Positions 36,321 to 46,011 of a DNA stretch of 64,000 bases are shown piece by piece. The position numbers were made by a program, and so were the translations under genes. The notes beneath the pieces were generated by a model. That model had not been told where the DNA came from. It saw only the letters and a list, made by a program, of their open reading frames with translations, and ran no database searches. Location: assembly GCF_009696315.1 (NCBI RefSeq), contig NZ_VUMG01000004.1:177330-241329 (forward strand), in the 5' to 3' direction. This DNA comes from Cutibacterium porci (GTDB lineage: Bacteria; Actinomycetota; Actinomycetes; Propionibacteriales; Propionibacteriaceae). Numbering within the stretch: the stretch's first letter is position 1; each line of letters opens with the position of its first letter.

Positions 36321-38915
36321 ATGAGTTCGGTCAACATCACTCGTGAGGAAGCGCAACAGCGCTCTCAGGTCATCACGGCGCACAGTTCAAAGGTGCTCGT
36401 TGATCTTTCTGGCCGTGATCCCAATGGCGACCCGCTCAGTGAGCCGACCGAAACCTTTGTCTCCTCCTCAACAATTCGGTTCACATCGACTGGCGGAGAC
36501 AGTCATCTCGACCTCATTGCTGATGGCGTCTATGCCGCAGACCTCGACGGCACCCCATTGGATCCAGCGGTATTTTCACAGAATCGTTTCCCATTCACCA
36601 CTGAGCCGGGAACCCATGAGATCACCGTTACCGCGCTGTGCCGATACTCCCATTCCGGTGAGGGCCTCCATCGTTTTGTCGATCCCGCCGACGGTAAAGT
36701 TTATTTGTACACCCAGTTCGAGATTGCTGACGCTCGGCGCATGTACGCCGACTTCGAGCAACCCGACCAAAAGATGACGTTCGAACTACAGGTCATCGCA
36801 CCTACCGGGTGGACGGTCGTATCCAATTCCGCCACTCCAGAACCAACCGAAGGCCCATGGGAGGGAATGTCGCGGTGGTCTTTCGAGCCCACCCTCCCAA
36901 TTTCGACCTATCTCACGGCTCTTGTCGCCGGTGAATACCACGTCGATCACGGCACGATCCACACCGACTCTGGAGAAATAGACGCCGACATTCTGTGCCG
37001 TCAGTCGATGAAAGAATATCTCGACGCCACCCGCATCCGAACAACGACCCAACGCGGATTCGAGGTCTATGAAAGCGAGTTCGGATACCCCTATCCCTTC
37101 GGTAAATACACCCAGTCTTTCGTGCCGGAGTTCAATGCGGGTGCCATGGAAAATGCTGCCTGCGTGACCCATCGCGACGACCTACTCTTCCGCTCCCGCG
37201 TCACGTCGGCTGCCTACGAAAACCGCGACAACACCATCCTTCATGAACTTGCTCACATGTGGTTTGGCGATCTCGTCACGATGAAATGGTGGGACGACCT
37301 GTGGCTCAACGAATCCTTTGCCGAATGGGCGTCGCACCACTGCCAGGAAAAGATTGTCGAGAAGCACGGCGGCATTGATCCGTGGGTGTCCTTCGCTAAT
37401 CAACGTAAAACTTGGGGCTATACCCAGGATCAGTTGCCGACCACCCACCCCATCGCAGCCGACATGGTCGACCTTGACACCGTTGAACAAAACTTCGACG
37501 GGATCACCTACGCCAAGGGCGCATCGACCCTTAAGCAGCTGGTCGCCTTCGTGGGGGAAGATGAGTTTCTCGCCGGTGTACGGACATATTTCGCTGAAAA
37601 CGCGTTCTCAAACACCGAGCTGAAGGACCTTCTTCACCAGCTCCAGGTGGCGTCGGGACGCGACCTGTCCTCGTTCACTGAGCAATGGTTGCGCACCCCC
37701 GGCGTCAACACCATTCGCCCTGACTACGACGTAGACGACGATGGTAACTTCACCCGCTTCGACATCGTCCAAACGGCCAGTGATGAATACCCAACCTTGC
37801 GCACCCACCGTTTGGGAATCGGCATCTACACCTTGACCGACGGCACCTTGGTTCGCACAGAGCGACTCGACGTCGACATTCACCACGAGCGCACCCCGAT
37901 CGCGGCACTTGTCGGGCATTCCCGCGGCGATCTGGTGCTACTCAACGACGGCGACCTTACGTATGCCAAGGTGCGCCTCGATGATCACTCACTGGCCACC
38001 CTCATCGACCACATCGACGCCTTGTCCGATCCACTGGCCCGCGCACTGTGCTGGAGCTCGGCGTGGGACATGTGCCGCGATGCCGAGATGCGCGCCCAAG
38101 ATTACGTCACCTTGGTTGGCAAGGGTCTGCCGAGCGAATCCGACCTCACCGCCGTGACCGCGCTGATTCGCCAGGCAACCACCGCCGCTACCTCGTACAC
38201 CAATGTCGACGCCCGCCAGGACGTGCGTGACCGTCTCATCGCAATCCTCGCGACTGGCCTTCGAGACGCCGAGCCCGGCTCGGACCACCAGGTTGCCTAC
38301 GCCGACGGTTTGACGTTCGCAGCAACCACGGGCGCCGCAGATCTCCTCGAAGGGTGGCTGTCGGGAGAGGAAGTGCCCGAAGGACTCGATATCGACCAGG
38401 GTATGAGGTGGCGCATCGTCATCGCGCTTGCCCGCATCGGTCGAATCGGTAAGGACGAGATCGCCGCTGAGGAGCAACGAGATAACACCATCTCCGGCTC
38501 CGAGCAGGCTGCCGGGGCCCGCTCCGCATTGCCGACCGCTGAGGCCAAGCAGGCTGCCTGGCAGCGTGCCACCACCGACGATTCTGTGCCGAATGAGACC
38601 TATCGTCAGTTGGTCATGCAGTTTGTTCAACCCGATCAAGCCGAGGTTCTTCGCGCATACGTCGACCCATATCTTGATCTGTGTAAAGCCATTGACTGCC
38701 ACGAGGGCCAGTGGGCGAAGGCCGGTCACGCCCAAGTGCAGAACGCCTTGATGTGGCTGTTCCCGAGTACGGAAGTCATTGACGCCGCCTGGCTCGGCAA
38801 GCTAGACGAATGGGTTCTTGAGAACAACCCGGGCAGTACGGTTCGTCGCGTTCTCGCTGAGCGCGCTGATAGCGCCCGCCGTACCCTGCGTTGCCAGGAG
38901 GCTAGCCGTAGGTGA
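36321..38915 (+). CDS. pepN: Aminopeptidase N (M1 family)
   Basis: An 864-residue protein. It has the substrate-binding GAMEN (FNAGAMENAACVTH) and the zinc site HELAH (308-312) with the third ligand Glu in NESFAEW some 18 residues on. The N-terminal beta domain (about 1-180) and the C-terminal ERAP1-like helical domain (about 520 on) make up the rest. It removes N-terminal residues from peptides in the cytoplasm. GGAGG lies just upstream; ATG codons at 36318 and 36321 are both possible starts. A strong hairpin follows the stop. Confidence 0.95.
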   Translation: MSSVNITREEAQQRSQVITAHSSKVLVDLSGRDPNGDPLSEPTETFVSSSTIRFTSTGGDSHLDLIADGVYAADLDGTPLDPAVFSQNRFPFTTEPGTHEITVTALCRYSHSGEGLHRFVDPADGKVYLYTQFEIADARRMYADFEQPDQKMTFELQVIAPTGWTVVSNSATPEPTEGPWEGMSRWSFEPTLPISTYLTALVAGEYHVDHGTIHTDSGEIDADILCRQSMKEYLDATRIRTTTQRGFEVYESEFGYPYPFGKYTQSFVPEFNAGAMENAACVTHRDDLLFRSRVTSAAYENRDNTILHELAHMWFGDLVTMKWWDDLWLNESFAEWASHHCQEKIVEKHGGIDPWVSFANQRKTWGYTQDQLPTTHPIAADMVDLDTVEQNFDGITYAKGASTLKQLVAFVGEDEFLAGVRTYFAENAFSNTELKDLLHQLQVASGRDLSSFTEQWLRTPGVNTIRPDYDVDDDGNFTRFDIVQTASDEYPTLRTHRLGIGIYTLTDGTLVRTERLDVDIHHERTPIAALVGHSRGDLVLLNDGDLTYAKVRLDDHSLATLIDHIDALSDPLARALCWSSAWDMCRDAEMRAQDYVTLVGKGLPSESDLTAVTALIRQATTAATSYTNVDARQDVRDRLIAILATGLRDAEPGSDHQVAYADGLTFAATTGAADLLEGWLSGEEVPEGLDIDQGMRWRIVIALARIGRIGKDEIAAEEQRDNTISGSEQAAGARSALPTAEAKQAAWQRATTDDSVPNETYRQLVMQFVQPDQAEVLRAYVDPYLDLCKAIDCHEGQWAKAGHAQVQNALMWLFPSTEVIDAAWLGKLDEWVLENNPGSTVRRVLAERADSARRTLRCQEASRR

Positions 38916-38924
38916 ACGACAGAA

Positions 38925-38954
38925 GTGGCCTCGAACCGAATAGGTCGAGGCCAC
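38925..38954 (+). terminator. Hairpin terminator after pepN
   Basis: GTGGCCTCGA and TCGAGGCCAC make a perfect 10-bp stem with a 10-base loop, 9 bases after the pepN stop. It also lies after the end of the convergent small gene at 39020, so it can serve both. There is no clear T-run. Confidence 0.7.
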
Positions 38955-39019
38955 ACTATAAGCTCAGGCATCGTCACAGCTCAGACTCTGTGCCCGCAGC
39001 TGCTCCAGCCGACTGACAA

Positions 39020-39202
39020 TCAGTCAGAATCATCACTGCCGCGTCCCTTGGCAACATGAATTCCCCACCCAACGAGGAAAAAAAGGATTGCGGTCGCGAT
39101 CGGCCATACAACACACAGCATGAGCATATGTACAGAGCTGTAGTCAGCTTCGGGCCAGCCAGGTAAAGTTTTCATCGGCACGAGAGCCAGCGCATCGATC
39201 AT
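39020..39202 (-). CDS. Small single-pass membrane protein, 60 residues
   Basis: The product MIDALALVPMKTLPGWPEAD is followed by one hydrophobic helix (MLMLCVVWPIATAILFFLVG, about residues 27-46) and a short basic-acidic tail (HVAKGRGSDDSD). Similar one-helix proteins often lie beside pepN in actinobacteria, as far as I recall. The ribosome binding site is weak (TGAAGCC). It is convergent with pepN. The function is unknown. Confidence 0.55.
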   Translation of the reverse strand: MIDALALVPMKTLPGWPEADYSSVHMLMLCVVWPIATAILFFLVGWGIHVAKGRGSDDSD

Positions 39203-39405
39203 GGCTTCAGCGTAGCGTCTTCACAGGCGTCAGGAACCGAACTTCGTCGTGCTCCATCGAGATCGGGGCCCAGGAAGGACACGCGTATCGCCTCCAGCTC
39301 ACCGGCATTGCGTCCACGCCGTCTCATGACCTGGCCGGATCCACCCCATCTGGATTACGCGCGAATCACTGGAAAGATGGGGACGAGACATCAAGGAGGA
39401 ACCAC

Positions 39406-40854
39406 ATGAGTGACACTGCGCCACAGACCGCCGAGGTCGGCGTCATCGGAATGGCTGTCATGGGCTCAAACCTAGCCCGCAATATGGCCCACAAGGGCTT
39501 CCGTGTCGCCATCTACAACCGCACGTCGTCACGCACTGACGAGGTGATAGCCGAGCACGGCACCGAAGGGGCATTCTTGCCTTTCCATAACGTGACCGAC
39601 TTCGTAGCCAGCCTCGAGCGCCCGCGCCGCATCGTCATGATGGTCAAGGCCGGTAGCGGCACTGATGCTGTCATCAAAGAGATCATTCCCCTCCTCCAGC
39701 CAGGCGACGTCCTCGTCGACGGTGGCAATGCTTATTTTGGCGATACCCGACGCCGGGAAGCCGAAATCCGCCCCACCGGCATCCACTATGTCGGCACCGG
39801 CATCTCGGGTGGTGAGGTCGGCGCCCTTGAGGGACCGTCAATCATGCCCGGCGGCTCACAGGAGTCCTACCGCATCATTGGACCGGTTTTGGAAACGATC
39901 TCTGCCCACGTCGATGGCGAACCCTGTTGCGCATGGATGGGCACTGACGGCGCCGGACACTTCGTCAAAATGGTCCATAACGGCATCGAGTACGCCGATA
40001 TGCAGTTCATTGGTGAAGCTCATGGCCTCCTACGCGCCGCCGGTCTGACCAATTCCGAGGCCGCCGATGTCTTCGAGTCATGGAACCATGGCGATCTTGA
40101 CTCCTATCTGGTAGACATCACGTCCCGGGTGCTGCGCGCGAAGGATCCTCGCGACCCCGCCACCGACCTCCTCGACGTCATCCGCGACGAAGCCGGTATG
40201 AAGGGAACGGGCACCTGGACGGTCCAGACTGCTCTTGAGCTTGGGGTGGGCGTTTCCACCATCAGCGAGGCCGTCTTCGCCCGGTCCGTTTCCAGCGCCG
40301 CTCAGCTGCGAAGGGTGGGCCAACAGGCACTTGAGGGGCCGCAACGCACCATCGCCGTGACAGACCGGCAGGCCTTCATTGACGACGTCCGCGATGCGCT
40401 ATGGTCGGCGAAAGTAGTGGCCTATGCACAAGGCCTCGATGAGATTCGCGCCGCAGCCACCGAATACAACTGGGATGTCGATATGGGCCGCATCGCGTCA
40501 ATCTGGCGCGACGGCTGCATCATTCGCGCGCGTCTCCTCCAGCGCATCAAGAACGAATATGCCGCCGGCGACCTCACAACTCTGCTGGAAGCCCCATCCG
40601 TCAAGACCGAACTTGCACGCTGTCAGCAACCCTGGCGGCGAGTGGTTGCCCGCGCTGTCGAAGCTGGCGTTCCGGTGCCGGGATTCTCCTCAGCCCTGGG
40701 CTACTACGACCAGGTTCGAGCCCCTCGGCTCAATGCCGCGCTCACCCAGGGCTTGCGTGACCTTTTCGGTGCCCACACGTACCGTCGTATCGACGACGAG
40801 GGATCTTGGCATGTCAGGTGGTCCGGCGATGGTCACGAAGTCCGCGTCGACTAG
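39406..40854 (+). CDS. gnd: 6-phosphogluconate dehydrogenase, decarboxylating
   Basis: A 482-residue protein. It has the NADP-binding start VGVIGMAVMGSNLARNMA, the strand LVDGGNAYFGDTRRR, the substrate-binding ISGGEVGALEGPSIMPGG and the catalytic KMVHNGIEYADMQ. It converts 6-phosphogluconate to ribulose-5-phosphate with NADPH and carbon dioxide, feeding RpiB. AAGGAGGA lies upstream of the ATG. The length is the usual one for the long bacterial form. It is followed by a GH13 gene 65 bases downstream on the same strand, perhaps in one sugar-use transcript. Confidence 0.97.
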   Translation: MSDTAPQTAEVGVIGMAVMGSNLARNMAHKGFRVAIYNRTSSRTDEVIAEHGTEGAFLPFHNVTDFVASLERPRRIVMMVKAGSGTDAVIKEIIPLLQPGDVLVDGGNAYFGDTRRREAEIRPTGIHYVGTGISGGEVGALEGPSIMPGGSQESYRIIGPVLETISAHVDGEPCCAWMGTDGAGHFVKMVHNGIEYADMQFIGEAHGLLRAAGLTNSEAADVFESWNHGDLDSYLVDITSRVLRAKDPRDPATDLLDVIRDEAGMKGTGTWTVQTALELGVGVSTISEAVFARSVSSAAQLRRVGQQALEGPQRTIAVTDRQAFIDDVRDALWSAKVVAYAQGLDEIRAAATEYNWDVDMGRIASIWRDGCIIRARLLQRIKNEYAAGDLTTLLEAPSVKTELARCQQPWRRVVARAVEAGVPVPGFSSALGYYDQVRAPRLNAALTQGLRDLFGAHTYRRIDDEGSWHVRWSGDGHEVRVD

Positions 40855-40919
40855 TCAGGCCTGCGCAACGGCACTCGTGAGGCCATGATTTCTTGCCCGT
40901 ACACCCCATAAGGATCCCT

Positions 40920-42593
40920 GTGACCAGCTCCCCCACAACCAACGATTGGTGGACGTCCGCCGTCGTCTACCAGGTCTACCCACGCAGCTTCGCCGACTCG
41001 AACGCAGACGGAATAGGTGACATTCGCGGCATTATCGACCACCTCGATCACCTCGCTGCTTTAGGCGTCGACGCCCTGTGGATATCACCGTGGTATCCCT
41101 CCCCTATGGCCGACGGCGGATATGACGTCAGCGACTATTGCGACATCAACCCGGATTTCGGCACTCTCGCCGACGCTGACGCCCTCGTGTCACAGGCACA
41201 CGCACTAGGTCTGCGAGTCATCATTGATCTCGTCCCGAACCATTCTTCCCAAGAGCACCCATGGTTCAAAGATGCGTTGGCCGCAGCACCCGGATCCATG
41301 GAGCGCGACCGCTACATCTTCCGTGATGGTCAAGGCGACAACGGTGAGTTTCCCCCCAACAATTGGCCATCAGTTTTTGGCGGCAGCGCATGGCAACGGG
41401 TCACCGAGCCCAACGGCACCCCCGGACAGTGGTACCTGCACTTTTTCGACGTATCCCAGCCCGACTGGAATTGGGAGAGCCCCGACGTCCTTGAGGAGTT
41501 TGATCGGGTGCTGAGATTCTGGTTCGACCGGGGAGTCGACGGTTTCCGTATCGACGTCGCGAACTCAATGGTCAAGGAATCCGGTCTGCCGGACCTCCCC
41601 GACGACGCAGCCATCGGCGAGCTCGTCGGAGATAGCCCCATGTGGGATCAGCCCGGCCTTGCGCCTATTCAGCGACGCTGGCGAGCCATTGCCGACGACT
41701 ATGCCGACACTCCACAGGGCCCCCGCATGTTCGTCGCTGAAGCGTACCTGCCCCATGACCGTCTCGTCCGCTACCTCGAGCCAGACCGGCTGCACACATC
41801 CTTTAATTTCGAATTCCTCATCTCGGCGTGGAAGGCTAGCTCGCTTCGCACCACCATCACCGAATCACTCGCAGCTCACGAATCCGTGGGCGCTAGTGCC
41901 ACATGGGTGCTCGGTAACCACGACAATTTTCGCCCAGTCTCCCGCTACGGCAAGGAGATCTCTGGGCTGGACTTTTCAAACCCGTCAGCTCCGCACGCCC
42001 AATTCCACGGCACCCCTACCGACGTGGCTCGTGGACGACTCCGGGCCCGGGCTGCCGTCATGTTGGAGCTGGCCCTGCCCGGCGGCGCCTACATTTACCA
42101 AGGCGAGGAACTTGGCCTTCCCGAAGTGGAAGACCTTCCCGACGAGGCCCTCCACGACCCCACCTGGGAGCGCTCTGGGCACACCGACCGTGGTCGGGAC
42201 GGATGTCGTGTTCCACTGCCGTGGAGCGGTTGCGCCGCACCCTATGGGTGGTCGGCAAACGCCAACACCTGGCTCCCGATGCCGAATAACTGGGCCGAGT
42301 GGACCGTCGAATCCGAACAGCAGGATTCAACGTCGTTCCTGGCCCTCTATCGCACCCTGCTGGCCGAGCGCCGCGCCAACCCAGCGCTGGGTGCCGGAAC
42401 GATGACGTGGAACGAATCCGGCGACGAGGTTCTCGATTTTTCTCGCGAGCCGGGGTTCCGATGCATCGTCAATTTCGGTGGCGAAGATGTGGCCGTGGAC
42501 GCCACTACAGTTATCGCGTCGTCAGTGACGTTGAGTACCCACGGCACAACGGCATTGGTCGGTCGTGACCAGGCCGTGTGGTTGCGAGCCTAA
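40920..42593 (+). CDS. GH13 alpha-glucosidase / oligo-1,6-glucosidase
   Basis: A 557-residue protein. GH13 regions appear in order: DALWISPWYPSPMADGGYDV, region I DLVPNHSS, region II GFRIDVANSM (nucleophile Asp), region III EAYLP (acid/base Glu) and region IV GNHDNFR. QPDWNWESPDV is typical of the alpha-glucosidase/oligo-1,6-glucosidase subgroup. It hydrolyses terminal alpha-glucosidic bonds in the cytosol; there is no signal peptide. The GTG start at 40920 has AAGGA upstream; the open frame runs on for nine earlier codons from a TTG. Its stop codon overlaps that of the convergent thioesterase gene by 4 bases. Confidence 0.92.
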   Translation: MTSSPTTNDWWTSAVVYQVYPRSFADSNADGIGDIRGIIDHLDHLAALGVDALWISPWYPSPMADGGYDVSDYCDINPDFGTLADADALVSQAHALGLRVIIDLVPNHSSQEHPWFKDALAAAPGSMERDRYIFRDGQGDNGEFPPNNWPSVFGGSAWQRVTEPNGTPGQWYLHFFDVSQPDWNWESPDVLEEFDRVLRFWFDRGVDGFRIDVANSMVKESGLPDLPDDAAIGELVGDSPMWDQPGLAPIQRRWRAIADDYADTPQGPRMFVAEAYLPHDRLVRYLEPDRLHTSFNFEFLISAWKASSLRTTITESLAAHESVGASATWVLGNHDNFRPVSRYGKEISGLDFSNPSAPHAQFHGTPTDVARGRLRARAAVMLELALPGGAYIYQGEELGLPEVEDLPDEALHDPTWERSGHTDRGRDGCRVPLPWSGCAAPYGWSANANTWLPMPNNWAEWTVESEQQDSTSFLALYRTLLAERRANPALGAGTMTWNESGDEVLDFSREPGFRCIVNFGGEDVAVDATTVIASSVTLSTHGTTALVGRDQAVWLRA

Positions 42594-43435
42594 AGGCTGA
42601 CGAGGTGGGCCGATAAAGCCTGCCTCGTCTGGTCATCAATCGGTACCGACGTGCCCGTGTCTGGGTCGACACACACCAAGACGGTGGCGGCGTCGAGGGC
42701 CGACCCTTGCTGTGTCTCGATTGACCCAGCCAGCGTCATTGACGAGGTCCCCAGTCGAGTCAGGGCAGTATGAACCCGGCACGATCGTTGATCGGGCAAT
42801 ACCTGGCGGCGATACCGGATATCCTGACGCACGACGACCCACAGATGGTCCCCTGCTCGTCTCATCCCTGGCGACCACGCCGTCGTCGCCAGAATCCTCG
42901 CCTCCTGTAAATACCCGGCCAGACTCACGTTATTGACATGGCCTTGACGATCGACATCAGACCACCGGATGGGCACCTCGACAATGTCGCCAGTCTCGGA
43001 CACGTCCACCACCGTGAGGGGCTTCCATTGCTGCGGCTCAACCGTCATCGACTCGAACGCACCACGTTCCCCATCGGTGAGGCGTCGGGGCCGACCAGCG
43101 TCGAAATCAAAGGGGCAGATGAGTCCCCGCGCGCGAGCGACCTCGACGTCGTGATGCCAAGCGCGATAGTCGAGGACGGTCCGTGCCGCGCCAAGCTGGG
43201 AGCACCCCACGGCCACACGCAAGGGGCTACCGTCAACCACAAAGGAGGCTAAAAACTCCACATCTTGGCTGACGACGACGATCCCGGTGTCAAGCATTTC
43301 CTGGGCACCATTGGTGTAAAAGGCTTGATTGCGTGATTCCTGAACAAGCTCACTAATACGAACGTTATTGACGTGTCCCTGGGCATCCATATCCGACCAG
43401 CGCAATGGGATATCGACGACGACAGCTCCCGTCAT
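42590..43435 (-). CDS. Double-hotdog acyl-CoA thioesterase (4HBT family)
   Basis: A 281-residue protein with two tandem hotdog domains. Each starts with the same motif: VDIPLRWSDMDAQGHVNNVR (about residue 8) and VEVPIRWSDVDRQGHVNNVS (about 152), in the YbgC-type pattern with the catalytic Asp (DMD, DVD). Such proteins hydrolyse acyl-CoA thioesters. Its start overlaps the stop of the acyl-CoA synthetase gene (TAATG), so the two are translationally coupled and likely act on the same acyl-CoA pool. The internal duplication indicates a gene fusion event. Confidence 0.88.
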   Translation of the reverse strand: MTGAVVVDIPLRWSDMDAQGHVNNVRISELVQESRNQAFYTNGAQEMLDTGIVVVSQDVEFLASFVVDGSPLRVAVGCSQLGAARTVLDYRAWHHDVEVARARGLICPFDFDAGRPRRLTDGERGAFESMTVEPQQWKPLTVVDVSETGDIVEVPIRWSDVDRQGHVNNVSLAGYLQEARILATTAWSPGMRRAGDHLWVVVRQDIRYRRQVLPDQRSCRVHTALTRLGTSSMTLAGSIETQQGSALDAATVLVCVDPDTGTSVPIDDQTRQALSAHLVSL

Positions 43436-45342
43436 TACTTTACGCTTCCCTTTGCTGCGCCTGGCTGATCATTTTCGTCGGCAAACATTTCGTCAAGGAG
43501 ATACGCATATGTGTCAGCCACGACCCCACGACGCACCTTGAGGCTGGTCGTCACTGAGTGAGAATCCTCGGTGAGATCATGGTCAAGAATGGCAAATCTC
43601 TTCACGGTCTCCCACCGCTCAAGTCGTGAATTAGCGCGATCGACGTACCATTGAATACTGCGACGCACACGTGGGTCTGCCGTAAGCTCAGCGTAACTGG
43701 CGTCAGCTCTGCCATGCCTCTTGCCCCACGTCATGAGCGCGTCTTTATCGAGGGTGAGCAGAGCAACAGCGTACTTGTGTCCTTCACCGAGGACGACAGC
43801 ATTGGATAGGTACGGGCAATTGGCCATGAGAGTGGCCTCAACCTTCTGTGGGGCAACATATTTGCCACCTGAAGTTTTGAAAAGATCCCGTTTGCGATCA
43901 GTGATGCGCAGATAATTTTCCTCATCGAATTCACCAATGTCACCCGTATGGAACCAACCATCGGTAAATGCGGCTGCGGTCTTTTCGGGCAAATTATGGT
44001 AGCCACGAGCAACGATCGGCCCAGAAACTAGGACCTCACCGTCGTCTGCAATCTTTGCCAAGCATCCCGGCGCGACAGGCCCAACCGTTCCCGAGCGGAT
44101 AGCATTAGGGCCGCTAAAGAAAGAAACCGCTCCGATCTCGGTAGCCCCATATCCCTCGACGATGGGAATACCCGCCGAGAAAAACCACTGCTGCACCTGT
44201 TCAGAAAGCTTAGCGCCACCACAAATCATGAACTCGACCCCACCAAGTTTGCGGCGCAAAGTAGAGAAAACCAGGGCATCAGCAATCTTGAGCCTAGCGG
44301 CCAACGTGACCGGCAACCGGTCACCGGCGCGGCGGTAGCGCTGAGCATCACGACCGGACGCAAAGGCCCACCGCGACACCTGGCTCATCAGACGTCCTTG
44401 CGGGTAGGCCGTCATCACTCCAGCACGGATCTTCTCAAAGATACGGGGAACACCACACATGACACGGGGTTTAACCTCAGCAAGGCTACGAGCTAGCCTC
44501 GGGATGCGCGGCTCGATGGCTTGGGTAATGCCAATCTCTAAACAAATCGCAATGAGGCATTTGCCGAAAGCGTGAGACAGTGGCAACCACAGCAAATGGA
44601 TATCCCCGCCTCGGAGCATATATAGGCCCGTCTTCCAGGCTTGGCCCATATAGGTCCAAGCCTGGTGGGTGAGTTCAACTCCCTTGGGGGTGCCTGTGGT
44701 GCCTGAGGTGTAAATGAGAGTACACAGGTCGTCAGGTTGAATGGAGTCGATCATGCGGCGGACAAGATCTGGCTCTGCGGCCAGACGCTGCCGTCCACGA
44801 GCAATGACCTCGGCCATGGTGATAAGTCGGTCATCACTGACGCCGGTCTGCTCGGAATCGTCAACAAAGCTAATGATGTGACGTACAACCGCATCAACGT
44901 CGGGACGACCCTGAATTTTGGCGACCTGGGCCGTGGAATCGACGAAAAGAATGGATGACTCTGAGTCAACCAGAATAAAACTGGCTTCTTCTGGCCCAGA
45001 ATTCGGGTAAATCGTCGTGGTAGCCCCGCCTGCGCACGATATCGCCATATCGGCGATGATCCACTCTGTGCGGGTTCCTGACAGTAACGCGACGCGCCCT
45101 TCACGGGGAAGACCAAATTCCATGAGGCCGGCGGCAACCTCATGGGCCTGGCGCCGAAACTCGGCAAACGTCATGGGAAGCCAGGTATTGGGCTCATCGT
45201 CGGGCCCCGAAGGCGTCAGGAATGCGATGCGGTTGGGATGAGCATCTGCCTGACGATCAAGTAACGCCGCGAAGTTCTTTGCCGAGGCCGCAAGGAGCTT
45301 CTTCTGCAGCGCAAGAGACTCCTCGTCATTGATACGGCTCAT
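43435..45342 (-). CDS. Long-chain acyl-CoA synthetase (AMP-forming)
   Basis: A 635-residue protein of the ANL adenylate-forming superfamily. Signature motifs are LIYTSGTTGTPKGVELTH (P-loop), VEGYGATEIGA (about residue 395) and DGWFHTGDIGEF, with the catalytic C-terminal Lys region KTSGGKYVAPQKVEA. It closely resembles the FadD15-type actinobacterial enzymes. It activates fatty acids to acyl-CoA. GGAGAGGGTGAG precedes the ATG. It is divergent from a MarR regulator, and the downstream thioesterase gene overlaps its stop. Confidence 0.93.
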   Translation of the reverse strand: MSRINDEESLALQKKLLAASAKNFAALLDRQADAHPNRIAFLTPSGPDDEPNTWLPMTFAEFRRQAHEVAAGLMEFGLPREGRVALLSGTRTEWIIADMAISCAGGATTTIYPNSGPEEASFILVDSESSILFVDSTAQVAKIQGRPDVDAVVRHIISFVDDSEQTGVSDDRLITMAEVIARGRQRLAAEPDLVRRMIDSIQPDDLCTLIYTSGTTGTPKGVELTHQAWTYMGQAWKTGLYMLRGGDIHLLWLPLSHAFGKCLIAICLEIGITQAIEPRIPRLARSLAEVKPRVMCGVPRIFEKIRAGVMTAYPQGRLMSQVSRWAFASGRDAQRYRRAGDRLPVTLAARLKIADALVFSTLRRKLGGVEFMICGGAKLSEQVQQWFFSAGIPIVEGYGATEIGAVSFFSGPNAIRSGTVGPVAPGCLAKIADDGEVLVSGPIVARGYHNLPEKTAAAFTDGWFHTGDIGEFDEENYLRITDRKRDLFKTSGGKYVAPQKVEATLMANCPYLSNAVVLGEGHKYAVALLTLDKDALMTWGKRHGRADASYAELTADPRVRRSIQWYVDRANSRLERWETVKRFAILDHDLTEDSHSVTTSLKVRRGVVADTYAYLLDEMFADENDQPGAAKGSVK

Positions 45343-45470
45343 GAACTCACCCTCTCCTCAGTCAAAAATGACTTCTGCCACGCTATTGCATGTGTCATTG
45401 GCTAGTCTCCACAACTCCCGGTGTCAGTGATGGGCGGTTGTCGACAGGAGCAGGTCGCGCCACGGGTACC

Positions 45471-46007
45471 ATGAAGATCATGTCACAGGGCGGCTCTCGA
45501 GGCAGCATTCGTGGGAATGCCAATGATGCCGGTAACGATACCGAGTCTCGGGTAGAAAACTCGGCTGCGGAGCCTTGGTTGAGTATCGAGCAACAACGCG
45601 TCTGGCGGGAGTGGCTTCTCGCGTCAGCGCACATCACATCGCACCTCGTGGCAGACCTGCGACGTGACGGCCTCGACGTGTGCGAATACGAGATCCTTGT
45701 CACCCTCTCGGAGGCTGACGACGCGGTACGGATGTCTGTACTGGCCGCCCAAGTGCGTCAGTCGAAGTCCCGACTCACCCACGCTATTGAGCGACTAGAG
45801 GATCGCGGATTCGTCACGAGGGAGCCCGATGGTCGGGATCGTCGCGGGGTGGTAGCTCGGCTGACCCCCGCTGGGATCGACCAGCTGCGTGAGGTCACTC
45901 CCCACTATGCCCGTGCAGTTCGCCACATTTTCATCGACCCGGTCGACCCTCAAGACTTCGCAGCCGTGGGACGGGCCATGACAGCGATTCTTTCCGTGCC
46001 AGACTGA
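45471..46007 (+). CDS. MarR-family transcriptional regulator
   Basis: About 178 residues. The winged helix-turn-helix is plain: CEYEILVTLSEADDAVRMSV, then LAAQVRQSKSRLTHAIERLE (recognition helix) and the wing GFVTREPDGRDRRGVVARLT. The start is uncertain among ATG 45471 and 45480; earlier codons lack homology. It is divergent from the acyl-CoA synthetase/thioesterase operon and sits four bases upstream of the large dehydrogenase gene, with which it is probably co-transcribed. It may control either or both; acyl-CoA or lactate could be ligands, but this is inference. Confidence 0.88.
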   Translation: MKIMSQGGSRGSIRGNANDAGNDTESRVENSAAEPWLSIEQQRVWREWLLASAHITSHLVADLRRDGLDVCEYEILVTLSEADDAVRMSVLAAQVRQSKSRLTHAIERLEDRGFVTREPDGRDRRGVVARLTPAGIDQLREVTPHYARAVRHIFIDPVDPQDFAAVGRAMTAILSVPD

Positions 46008-46011
46008 GGCC

